Both the position numbers and the translations under genes were made by a program. Under the pieces are notes generated by a model. The model was not told the DNA's origin and did not search any database. It saw only the letters and a list, made by a program, of their open reading frames with translations. A stretch of 64,000 nucleotides of DNA from contig NC_087393.1 in the NCBI RefSeq assembly GCF_963675165.1, positions 4,283,502 through 4,347,501 of the forward strand, given 5' to 3'. The stretch comes from Halichondria panicea (lineage: Eukaryota; Porifera; Demospongiae; Suberitida; Halichondriidae). Positions 12,401 through 23,130 of the stretch are shown here, piece after piece. The stretch's first letter is position 1, and the number at the start of each line of letters is the position of its first letter.

Positions 12401-13458
12401 GAAAGACTCGTCAAACTCTTTGCCTCCCACCCTCCCATTCAATAATTTATAATGGTTATACAGTAGACCTAACAACCTTTTCCATCCAACGATGCAGTTG
12501 GAGGGGCTAATGAGGGCCCCTAACACTTAAGTGCTTAATGCTAATCACGGGGCCCCTCTCTCAGTACTTCCCCCAAAATTACTGCAATCACGTGACCTCC
12601 AACCTCTAGCACAACAGAGAAGAAGGGGCACGTGACCTCTACGTAGACCCAATACTGCCAAAATATAACTATCCTCGCACCAGATGTGACGCCTTCGCTA
12701 ATACCGCAATCTGTAAAACCATAGTTAGAGAAATGTTCATCTCTGTGTGTTTGTCAGTTTAATTTGTACCACACCACTTTAATAGACGCCAGGTATTTTG
12801 AGTAACTGTAGGGAGTTAGATGCTCCTTCGATCCTGATACTATGTAAGGCTGACAACCATCACACACACCCCACTAAAGTACCACACCCACCTGTCGGTT
12901 CTCATCAGCGGCCAGACCGTAAGCAAGGTGAGCAGTGAAGGTGCTCTTGCCTACTCCGCCCTTCCCTGACAGCACCAGGATCTTATGCTTCACCAACGCC
13001 ATGCGAGCCTTCACGTCCTCAATGGCTGCACGAAACATTATTTTGTTCAAATGAATAGATGATGCCTATTTCTTTTAAAGTGAGTTTGGTCAAACATGTA
13101 CATGTAATCAGTACATGTAATCATAACCTACATGACTGGACGTATGATGATTGTGTACTATTGAACGCTTATACTAGGAATGGGCTAGGGTACCTGGATC
13201 TGGGCCTTTGGGGAGGGTGGAACACACGCCCTTGTTAGGACAGCCTTGACAGGCGTCCGCATTGCCTGCTTGGTCACTCTGGGTGCCGGGACAACCTGTA
13301 CCAGATCAGAGGGGGTTCGGAAAATAATTATTAAGTGAAACACCCACTTTGGAAGGCAAACCTACTTGGTTACTGGTATTCAATCTACATACAATTAGTC
13401 CATAACAGACAATGATTTGTTGCATACTTTCAGGAGCATCCTCAGGCTTATCAGACAT
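9404..13458 (-). CDS. NUBP1: NUBP1/Nbp35 cytosolic Fe-S cluster assembly P-loop ATPase, 8 exons
   Basis: Exons (minus): 13428-13458, 13194-13295, 12892-13025, 11445-11546, 11106-11196, 10102-10367, 9589-9775, 9404-9474. They total 984 nt, or 327 residues, close to the usual length of about 320. The N-terminal ferredoxin-like cluster motif C-x13-C-x2-C-x5-C is complete (SCPGT...[12 protein letters not shown]). The Mrp/NBP35 ATPase domain follows, with a deviant Walker A ([10 protein letters not shown]), [35 protein letters not shown], and the C-terminal CxxC (FVCPKCK) that binds the bridging cluster. Known orthologues form a scaffold with NUBP2/Cfd1 for cytosolic and nuclear 4Fe-4S proteins. 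All diagnostic residues are present, so function should be conserved. The start codon at 13456-13458 lies 210 bp from the start of the divergent zinc-finger gene, suggesting a shared bidirectional promoter. Confidence 0.95.
11699..11755. repeat. Short tandem repeat in NUBP1 intron
   Basis: Three units of about 18 bp, consensus cagctattccttgagaac, in tandem (the first unit has a tttc variant). Located in the intron between the exons at 11445-11546 and 12892-13025. Confidence 0.7.
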
Positions 13459-13668
13459 CGTTTTCTTCAGGACACAGTAAACACGTACTTCTCCACGTGT
13501 TGAATTGCAACGATCCCCGCCCATGTATGACGCAATGACCGCACGGTAGTAATTTTACGCTAATTTGATTTGTGCATCTTTTCAGTAATAAAATAGTAGT
13601 ACCTAAAACAACTGCGCCTTGCTCTGAGGGATAGCGGCGCTGTTTGTCTGGTGCAGAGCCGCTGGGAC
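13459..13668. promoter_or_regulatory. Probable bidirectional promoter, NUBP1 / zinc-finger gene
   Basis: A 210-bp interval separates the two divergent start codons. It holds no repeat and no TATA box was identified. Assignment as a shared promoter rests on geometry only. Confidence 0.5.
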
Positions 13669-16600
13669 ATGGAGGCTCAGTTTGATGTACTGCTGAATCG
13701 CAGCATTCCAGAGAAGAGAAGTATTGCTGCACAGCATGCAGCCAAAAGTCATATTTCTCCATCGCACACTGGCCGTCATGGATTGAATGCAAGGTAATTG
13801 TGGTCTCTTGTTTATTGCACAAATGCAAAACATGTAAATAGTGTTATGCATGTCTACACCCAATCATGCAAAATACATGCATAGATCTAGGCTGGCCTAT
13901 TACATGCTAAAACAAAGGATGTTTTGTCTTTGATCCCATTAATTTTAATACAACTCCTTTTAATTTCACACAGTGCACAGAAGCAGCAGATCATTGTACC
14001 CTCTTGCAGTACTGGTAGCTTCAAGGCATCCGATAGTTCCAGTACCGTCAAGAAAAATCTTGCACCCATTGCTGTTGTGCTCTCGAAAGACCAGCGAGTA
14101 TCTACCAAATCAAAACTTTTACTCTCACCACCACTCCTTTTTCTCTCCAATGGCAAAAATAAGAAAGGAAACACCAGCAGCAATGCAAAAAGCAAGACAC
14201 AACATGCACAAAGACCACCAAATCTGTATGCTAAAACGACAACCACACATTTTGGTAAGAAAGAAGCTCGAAGAGGTGACAGAGACAGCAGTGTTGAAGC
14301 TGAAGACAGCTTGGGCACTCTGTTGAGTAAGCATTTTGAGACAGACACTAGTGAAGATAACGTTCGTTCTCCAAACTCTGTGATTGCAAATAGACGGATT
14401 TTACATGAGAAAGCACGTATACGTCACATTTGCAGTGTGTGCAATAGAGAGTGCCCCAGCAAGCACAAACTAAGAAGACACCTATCTACCCATACCGAGG
14501 ACAGGCCATTCGCATGTGAAGCTTGTGGAAAATCCTTCAAATGGATAGGATACTTACAAAAGCATGTCAGGCAACAACATTCCAACTGCATTGATTGTGA
14601 GTATAATTTGCATGCATGAGGTGCATGCAATAATAATTATTTGCACACACTATCCCCACCTGGTATATTATGGGTTTGTAATTGTGGTAATTATGAAGTC
14701 TTTTCTTTATTTGCTAAGTACATGGCCAGGTCACATATGTTCTTAGTGAATGCTTATTCAGAGCTTGTTAGCACCTGTATTAGTGACTTTAATGCGTTGA
14801 TACTTAATTAAAGACAATAAATACACACACACAGTGTCTCCAACTAGCCCATTGATGACGCCATCTTCTGCACAGTCTCATGTGACCCCCGATACACCAA
14901 TATTCTCTGCTTCCCCCTCCCCCCCTCATATCTTTATTCACCAAAAGCGTCATAAAAAACGCAAATCAAAAACAAAACAAAGTAAATCTTCTCGGAACAG
15001 ATTGTTTAGTGAAGCGTTGATAGCAAGTTGCTCTAGTTACCCTCGACATCGGAAAAAGACTAAATCTTTATCAGTGGAAGTTACAAGCTCAGTGTTGTAT
15101 GAGTCTGAGTCTTCACAACACAGTAAGAAGAATGGAACAGTAGACTCACTTATTGTCTCAATTCCAAGATTTCCTAAGGCCAGCAGTGTTGGGGTTGATA
15201 TGGAGAGTGAAGAATCGCCACTAGAAAAGGATGCAATTGATTTAACAATGGACACCATCAACGTATCCTCTAGAATAGGGCAAAATGAACTGGCTCCAAA
15301 TTTTTCGAATGCAGTGAATGCAATAATGGCTGAACCAGTACCTTCGAATTTCATTCAAGGGAACAGAACTGCAAGCATGAATTCATCTTCTGGAATGGGT
15401 ACATGCAAAGTAATTTTATGTAGTTATTGTCTCATTGCAAATGCTTTTGTGGTATTATTGTGGTAATAGCAGTTCCCATTCAAGGTCCCCCCAGTTGACA
15501 TTGTTGCTATGCCTACAATCTAGCACCTTCACATTACAAAGATCTTTTGTTCGTTGGGTCACCCCACCAGAGCAACAATTGTGGCTAAATTTGCAGTGAT
15601 TCAACAATGCAATGTGGCCTGAAACTGTTTGCTTAGCACATTATATCAGACTGATAATTGCTATTGTTTCTTTGTGCAGGTGCAGGATTTAGTAAAGATT
15701 ATCTGTACAGTTTCCCCTTAAACTCCACATCCAACAACAACTCCGATTCACTTTTGGTTCAAGACTACGGCCACAGTCAGTTACTAAACCCAGGCACTCA
15801 GAATTCCTACTCTCCTGGACTGTTGCAGCAGCCTAATTTATCCACTCAATCTGAATCTACTCCAATTGACATGTCCACTTCTGTTCAACCAAAGGTCTCA
15901 ATGGATTATTCTTTGCAGCAGGAGGCTCAATCCAACACAGGTAAGGTGTACTTAGTTGTGTATAGTTAAGTTACCATCTTAATTACCATACCATATAGCG
16001 GGTAATTTTTGTGGGGTAAAACATTCGTTATTTTCGTGGGCAAGCTGGCCTCCACGAAATGTTAACGTAGGCGTGGCTTATTGGAACGTATAAATGCAGT
16101 GTAGGCAACGAAACTAAACGAAATTTTTACTCAAAACCACTGTTTTTCGAGTTGAACAAATTTTTACCCCACAAAAATTACCTGCTATATGGTATTGATT
16201 AATTAAGTCGGGTGGAAAATTACAAAAAATATGGTTCTTAAAAAAGACAACAAGCCTAGGGCGAGATGCAGAGCGTGAAGTTTTTGTGGTTACGCCCACA
16301 AGGATATGGGAAATCCCCATTTCTGTACTAATAACTGCAGCGATCAGTGTAGATTGAAGCAAGCCACTGCTTCTGTTCGTTCTAGAGTAGACTGCACAAG
16401 TATTGACATTACTAGAATAGGTGACTGTAAATGACTGTAGAGCTAAACATAAATTTTAACACTCCGCGCAAAAAGGGGGTTCCTTTATTCCCTTGGATCT
16501 CCCCCTGCATGATCCGCCACTGAGTACAAAATACTTGTATTCACTATCAACATTTTATGCTTGTATTCACACAGATTCTGCTCAAAGCCGACTTTCCCTT

Positions 16601-19543
16601 TCCAATTCCTCCATGCAACCTCCTGACCTAATTGCAATGTCATCTCAATTCGATCAGATCGGCTCAGATCTGCAATTTGAACAGCAGCTAAACGACATGA
16701 TGGATTTCAACTATTCCGATCCGCTACAAAATCAATACTCAATGTACAACAATCAAGTTTTCGATGGTGATGCCTTACCGGTATTGGATGACATCGGAAT
16801 GCCTGGATTAGATTACATACCATCGTCTGGACTAGGTGCTCTTGATAATTTCATGGCATCACCGTCATATTTAGACATGCAGCAAGCTCGACATCTTTTG
16901 TACGAGAACTCTCAACAAATGCAACGAATTTTAAGGAGCTATCAATCCCTCCAAAACACGTTACTGCGGGTGACGGCAGGAAATATCTTATCATCTGGAT
17001 CTAGTTTCAATGGACTTTTAGACGACCAGGGATTGGTAAACAATCCACTCCAGCAGCCTAATCTGAATTCTGTGCCGATAAACCAACAAAATCAACAACT
17101 GCTCATGAATAACATTCAGCAGCAAACTCTTGTTGATCAAGTGCCTCAATCAGGTAGTCAGATAACTAAATTACAAAGTAACATGAATCAACCTCAAGTT
17201 CAAATGCAGGATTATTTATCTCAACCTCCAATAAATCGATCTTCCAATCAAATAATCCAGGATCAGGCCAATCAACTACCAAATCAGCAACAGCTTCAAC
17301 TAAATCAATCGCAAGAAACAGATAGTACTGCGCCATTGCTGCAGAATCTAATTTCCCATTCTCACACCAATCAAATGCAGCCACAAAACGTAATAACACA
17401 CCATTCTACACAGCAAAAAGATGACTTGCTTCAAGAGCTACAGAGTATGACGACAACAACAAGCCAATCACCCATCAAAACAACAGCAATGGACATTTTC
17501 GATAACCCCACTTGCGAACCAGATGACCTATTAACTCCTATCATCAGAGAAGATTATCAAGAAATAGACTATTCCCCGTCACAAACCACTTGTGAACTAG
17601 ATGACCTATTAACTCCTACCATCAGAGAAGAAATAGACTATTCCCCATCGTCAGTTGAGATATTTGCTCGATTAGACAATGATTCCAATTTCGATGTTGG
17701 TATACAGTGTGAGCTAGGTCCGGAAACACTTGTAGCTCTTATCGAAGAAGAAGCGCAAGAAGAATACTTGGAACCAAATGCGGATCCTCCATCTACTTTG
17801 TCGTCAAATGTTCTGGCCAATTTACTTGTGAATGGCCCATCTACTTTGCTTGCAAAAAGTTCACCAAGTTTACTTCCAAAAAGTTCGGCTCTTCCCGTTG
17901 CAAGTGCCCCCCCTGTCTTACTTTCAAGAGTACCGCCTACCTTACAAACAATTTCTACAACTGACATGCTTGCAACTTTGCAAACTCTCCCTGTTATGAG
18001 TTCTGGCGCTAAGAAACCCACCATTTTTCTAACCAATGCACAAATTTTAAGCAGTCCAGTATTCACACGATCCACAGGAACTGAGACTTCGAAAGTCGAT
18101 CGTATGGTTAACAAATATCGCTGTGAAATAGAGGGCTGTACGAAAGCGTATCTACACCGGAAAGACCTCACCCGACATATGAAGATTCGACACGGTGCGT
18201 ATGTGCAACCGAAAATGCTGAAACCAATTGCTGTGGAAACAGCGGAGAAACCATATATATGCCCTATAGTGTCTTGTGGACGATCATATCATCACATGAG
18301 GGATTTACGCCGACATCAGCGAAACTGTCACAGTGAGAACTCTAAAACAGAAGATAGTAATGGTATCAGATTGGATCATACGAAAGAGTACAGCTTGTAC
18401 GGTAAAATTCAGCTTCGTTTTCCTTGCGACTTTCCTGGGTGCGTTCGTTCCTATGTGCATAAGAAAGATCTGATTCGTCACAAGAGACTGTACCATAAGG
18501 ACTTGTCCTGTAAACCGAGTGTTCCTATTCGCCTACCTTATTCTGACACAGATTTACGACAAATGAAAAAAACACGACAAAATACTATCGGTTCTTCTTG
18601 CAACTCTTTTTCGAGTACTAGCACTGATACCACTGGTGTTCTGAGTCCAGATGTCCTTATGTCTACTCTCAATAGCGACGTTTTTCTTAGTCTCGGTGTA
18701 GTACCACCTCTGATCGAACAGAGCGGGGACACACACGATTTTACTGGGAACTCAAACACTGCACAACTTCTAACACTCATTCAGAATCTGACATCATCGA
18801 ATGCTCAGCAAGTTGAAGAAGTGCCCTACCCTAAGCTATCGGCACCTATTACTGTACCAAATGTGACTGGCTGTTTTCTCAACGAGCCAATATCCTCAAG
18901 CAAGCCCCAAGGGGGTTCTTCCTGTGAAACACTGAAGTATGTGTTGTCGAAGCCCAATAAAGCTTCCACCACCCAATCAGAGATTGTGCAGGCTCAAAAA
19001 GCAAATGAAACGTTTTTCGAATCGCCAACCAGTGACATCAGTTCTATTCTTGACTTCTCTGCAAAAGATCTTGTGGACTCTTTGAAGCCACAAACACTGA
19101 AAGTAGGAGAAACTAAACGATCACCCGACACCTTAGCTAACCTTGCAGTAGAAGCTCTTTCTAGGTCTGCAAGTGAGCTCTCCTGTATGCTGGTGACGAC
19201 CGTCCCCAGTCCTACTCCCTCCAGTGCTAGCCTCATTACAACTCCCGAATTCAGCATGCAATCAATGCCGACTATTGAAAATATGATTGATCCCGAATTT
19301 GAAATTACAACCCCAGAATCCAGCATGCAATCATCAATGCCAAATATGATTGACCCCGAATTTGATGCTTTATCAAGCCCGTTTGAACGATTTTCACCCG
19401 CGGCCGATGTCCAGCTCGACGATGGGAAAACATTGGTAGATCTAGATGCAGTACTGGAAATTGGACTGGCAAACAAAGCATTTGCTGAACTTTCCAAGAA
19501 CTTGCCCTCAACTGATTCAGAGTGTTCTATTCTCATTGCCTAA
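13669..19543 (+). CDS. Large C2H2 zinc-finger protein with Gln/Asn- and Ser/Thr-rich regions, 5 exons
   Basis: Exons: 13669-13793, 13974-14596, 14835-15398, 15680-15940, 16575-19543. The sum is 4542 nt (1513 residues plus stop), and all phases match. Two C2H2 fingers lie near residues 190-245, encoded at 14426-14580 (CSVCNRECPSKHKLRRHLSTH and CEACGKSFKWIGYLQKHVRQQH). Three more, of the C-x4-C-x12-H-x4-H type, lie in exon 5 at 18119-18506 (CEIEGCTKAYLHRKDLTRH, CPIVSCGRSYHHMRDLRRH, CDFPGCVRSYVHKKDLIRH). Between them are long low-complexity stretches rich in Gln, Asn, Ser and Thr (16575-18110), including a repeated CE.DDLLTP.IRE motif. A basic stretch near 14945-14995 may be a nuclear localisation signal. 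It is probably a DNA-binding nuclear regulator. No orthologue was recognised, and the split 2+3 finger arrangement is unusual. It converges with the SENP gene (131 bp between stop codons). Confidence 0.85.
15991..16192. mobile_element. TA-target MITE, CCATATAGCGGGTAATTTT family, copy 1
   Basis: The ends are inverted repeats ccatatagcgggtaattttt and aaaaattacctgctatatgg, flanked by TA on both sides. It lies in the last intron of the zinc-finger gene. The inner segment gcgtggcttat.ggaacgtat.aatgcagtgtag is shared with the copy at 29627-29818. Confidence 0.8.
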
Positions 19544-19674
19544 TCTGTACGTCAGTCACTAAACATTTTTTCGTAGTATATTATTGCAGAGAGTTTAATT
19601 TTTTTATACTTTGTTTGTAATTGTTTGTTTGACAAAATAGTATATAATTATTGAAAAAACGAATGAAAAAAAGT

Positions 19675-19873
19675 TCACAATAGTGTAGGATGTAACTGCT
19701 CATATTTCAACTGTTTAATCATTAATAACCTAAACTGGTACATGTGTTTATGAGAGAATGGGATCTTGCCGGAATAGGACTTTGAAGACGGTCTCAGTTT
19801 GGTACTGCACAGCCAGCGGGCAAACTGACAAGCAAACACTCCACAGTCACTAATATTATTTTGTCGGGGGACA

Positions 19874-19932
<59 letters not shown>

Positions 19933-20404
19933 CGTGTGTGTGTGTGAGTGAGTACATGTATAATTAGGGATATAATTACGCAACAGGTGTATATACATTG
20001 GTAAAGAGGGTCAAGGTAAAAATTAAATTTCACCTATATAGCGTTAAAATAGAGCATTTTTTGAGCGGGCATAACTTTAATCAGTCTGGAACCCATGGGT
20101 TCCTGTTGGAGAGGAGCTTTGCAAATGAATCAAAATAGTTGCTCAAATTATAACAAGAAGCATTAATCAAGTAAGCTGGAAGACAAGTTGAAGGAGTACT
20201 TTCGCTTGAGAGTTTTGTATGATTTTCTGAAAGTTAGAGAGAGGCCATTCAGAAACATTTTTCCGAAAATGGGAAATTATGGCCTGTTTCAATTCAATTT
20301 TGCATACCATCTGAATGAGCTCTGTCTCAAGCTTTCATAAAAATGTGGACCATCAGAACTCTAGCTACAAAACTGACTATAGTAATTCAAAATGAAGGGG
20401 ATGT

Positions 20405-20493
<89 letters not shown>

Positions 20494-23090
20494 AAAGTAC
20501 ATGTTAAAAGCGTAATGCAACAAGTGTACATTGGTAAAGAGGGTCAATGTCAAAAAATTCATTTCAGAATCACTGACTGAGTCAAACAGACACAGTTGAA
20601 GGCAGAGGAAATGGCCAGATAATGTGTTACGAGCTTTAGGGGGAGGGGGGGGGATTTTACCTCTGGAAAGTAGACCCTCCAGTGTTTAACATGTCTTGTC
20701 CTCTTCTCAAGACCACATCTCACCAGAAACCGCTTCAACCTCTGTAGGAGGAAGCAAATTGCATAACACATTTCTCGGAGTTCAATTTACCTTTAGACAC
20801 GAGATATTCTTGCCTCCCATAGAGTCGAAGTAAGCAATGCTCTGCAATGAAGAATCATAAGCAAGAGTAAAATGTAGGGTAGAAATTGTGTATGGACTGG
20901 AGCAAAATGAACAAACACGCATTAGCTTGACTACAAAAACAATAATTGGATAGTTACTCGGATTGGGTAATAAGATCCATGACAAGTGATTGAGAGAGCC
21001 ATGTATGTCAACCCTTCAAAAGTAATACTGTGTACGGTATGTGATACTTATACATTACGTAATAGTACAATTCAACGCTATAGTAATTACATTCTTTAGT
21101 ATTAATAAAGTACAGTATGTACACGGCTACGATATGCACTCACCTTGTTTCTAAAGTCGACAGCTGCCAGACACCAATGACAGCCGAGGTGGACAGGCAC
21201 TAACAAGAGTCTCAGTCGGTGCATATCCACCTTCCTTAGCCATCTCTCCACACCGGCATAGCCAGCTGAACGAAGCTTGGTGTAGAAAAAGGTGCTTGTG
21301 GCGTGGACTCTGACCTTAGAGCCTTTAGCACTCGGAGGAGGGTTGTAGAATTTCATGAGCAGCTTCATAAACGCATTTATAACCTGTTGGATTGATTGGT
21401 TGGACATTATGAGCTGGGAATATGAACAATATTTTCAAAGGTCAATATTATGAACTGCTCTTGTATCTTTAAACAGCGTCTGAAGAGCATTAGAACAAGA
21501 TCATGTATTTTTAAAAACCTTTTTATAAGACTAGAAATAAGCTCATGTCCTTTAAATGGGGTCAACGTAACATGATTAGAAAAAGCTCTTACTTTTCTAA
21601 CATTGATTAAACATGCTATTGTGCTTAAACATGAACAAGCTCTTGAATGATTAATTTGCTCTTGTAGCATTTTTAAATGTACAATGCAGTACACAAACTC
21701 TTCACTGCACCTGATCATTGAGCCATTGAGAAGGTTTCAGAGTGTCCAAGTCAGCTTGAGTCAGAACAATCCCACAGCAAGTGACGACTGCAACCTGATT
21801 GGTTAACACCAGTGCTGCACCACCCTCCCTCTTCACACCCCCTTTCCCCTCCACCACCTTCACAATAACAACATCATCATTGCTATCACAAGATTCATCA
21901 ATCACAATTCCTTCGTCTAAAGTAAGGTCCAGTAGCTGAGGAGGAGAAGGGGTACGTTCATCACCAAGAGGAGCTTCTCTTGAACATACCAGAGATAGCA
22001 CTCCTGAAGAACTTTGATTCGATATGACAGGGCTACAATATTCAATTGTCGAGGGTTGACTACTGAGGGCATTCGCTGAGTCAGCCAATTGAGATAGTCT
22101 GTGACGCATGGAGGATAGTCCAGGTAGAGGCGACTTGCAGATTTCAAGAATACATTCTTCATCATCAGTCTCTTCAACACTGTCGACAGAGCTGCCACAA
22201 ATCAAAACAGGTGAGGTCGTAGAAGCATGGTAACCAGAGTCCACTGTTGTCAATTTTGAGAGCAAATCATTTTTTGTTCCCATAGGCGTTACCATGGTAT
22301 TGGCACTGCCTAAATGTCTCGGAGTAGTTCGTTCATTAGGCTCAATTATCATACAGTCATCAGAACGATCTGCGTTCAATTCCACGACATCTTGGGTACA
22401 ACTCGTTCCACTTGAGTGTTCAGTGAAGCAGACAATCTGGTTACCCCTCGACAAGCCGTTAATGTCCGTACCGGGTAATAAGAGTTGCTCGGACGTGAGT
22501 GCAGGGATTCCAGACCACAGTGAAGAGGACGGCACAGAATACACTTTGTTGCCATCACTTAGACACTTTCTGTGGGAATATGTAATAGAGTGAAGGATAA
22601 TAATTATATCACTTACTTCAGATGCTGGGAGTAAAGGAAATGGAAGACAGTGGAGTTGTCCTTGCCATTTCTCACCTACAGTGATGAAGGTGAATGTTAT
22701 TCTGTGCTCTGATACAAGTATATATATAGTCTACATACCTCCTTCCACTGAGATGACGGAAAACATGGCTTCATGGTGATGTACGTATAGGCACTCTGTA
22801 CTGTACTGAGCATGAGGCTTGTACAGAGCTTTTAGTTCAGCTGAGGACACAACCACGTGGAGTTGAGCCAGTCTTCTAAAAGTGGGCGGAGGCTATAAAC
22901 TGTGAGCAGAGCAAATTGTGATTTTAGACAGTCTTTCTAGTTCTGTATACGTAGTCAGCTAGCTAGCTAGCTAGAGCAAGGACAGGAAGATTAGTACAGC
23001 TTCTGAAAGACTAAATCAATGTCTAACTCACTTGGAAAGTGAATTTAAGTCGCATTTCAGCATTGAAGTGAGGGCCAGGGACCTGGACAT
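19675..23090 (-). CDS. SENP: SENP1/2-like SUMO-specific cysteine protease (C48/Ulp1), 8 exons
   Basis: Exons (minus): 23032-23090, 22739-22875, 22617-22675, 21711-22565, 21144-21383, 20791-20841, 20661-20741, 19675-19875. They total 1683 nt, or 560 residues. The N-terminal half (to about residue 360) is Ser/Thr-rich and probably disordered. It includes acidic-hydrophobic clusters such as DDVVIVKVV and DCMIIEP that resemble SUMO-interacting motifs. The C-terminal Ulp1 domain has QWLNDQVINAFM, RWLRKVDMHRLRLLLVPVHLGCHWCLA (catalytic His), AYFDSMGG (Asp) and NVPRQNNISDCGVFACQ (Gln and Cys). The triad is complete. The acceptor of exon 4 is taken at ...cacagaaag (22566-22567), because the more obvious cccacag four bases upstream would put a stop in frame. 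Exon 1 is short, and its start Met is the least certain part. It shares a 40-bp start-to-start interval with the LRRK-like gene. Confidence 0.88.
19877..19945. repeat. (TG)n microsatellite forming the acceptor of the last SENP intron
   Basis: About 34 TG units, slightly interrupted near the right end. On the minus strand this is (CA)n running directly into CAG, the 3' splice site before the catalytic-Cys exon (19675-19875). Confidence 0.85.
20409..20493. repeat. (TG)n microsatellite with flanking duplicated segment
   Basis: A long TG tract with a few CG interruptions lies in the last SENP intron. The sequence to its right (gtacatg...gcaacaagtgtacattggtaaagagggtcaatgt) repeats the sequence right of the first TG tract (gtacatg...caacaggtgtatatacattggtaaagagggtcaaggt, about 19953-20016). 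This points to an old local duplication of roughly 530 bp spacing. Confidence 0.8.
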
Positions 23091-23130
23091 CTAGCTAGCT
23101 GGTGGTGAGCACTGCAAGACCAATAAAGAG
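23091..23130. promoter_or_regulatory. 40-bp interval between divergent SENP and LRRK start codons
   Basis: The SENP start (complement of CAT, 23088-23090) and the LRRK-like start ATG (23131-23133) are only 40 bp apart. Core promoters must therefore lie within the 5' parts of the opposite genes, or transcripts must overlap. No TATA box is seen; gctagctagc repeats lie nearby (22961-22974). Confidence 0.6.

Noticed and set aside
20377..20580. Open frames of His-Thr or Cys-Val repeats over the TG tract
   Set aside because: Pure microsatellite translation inside an intron; no coding support.
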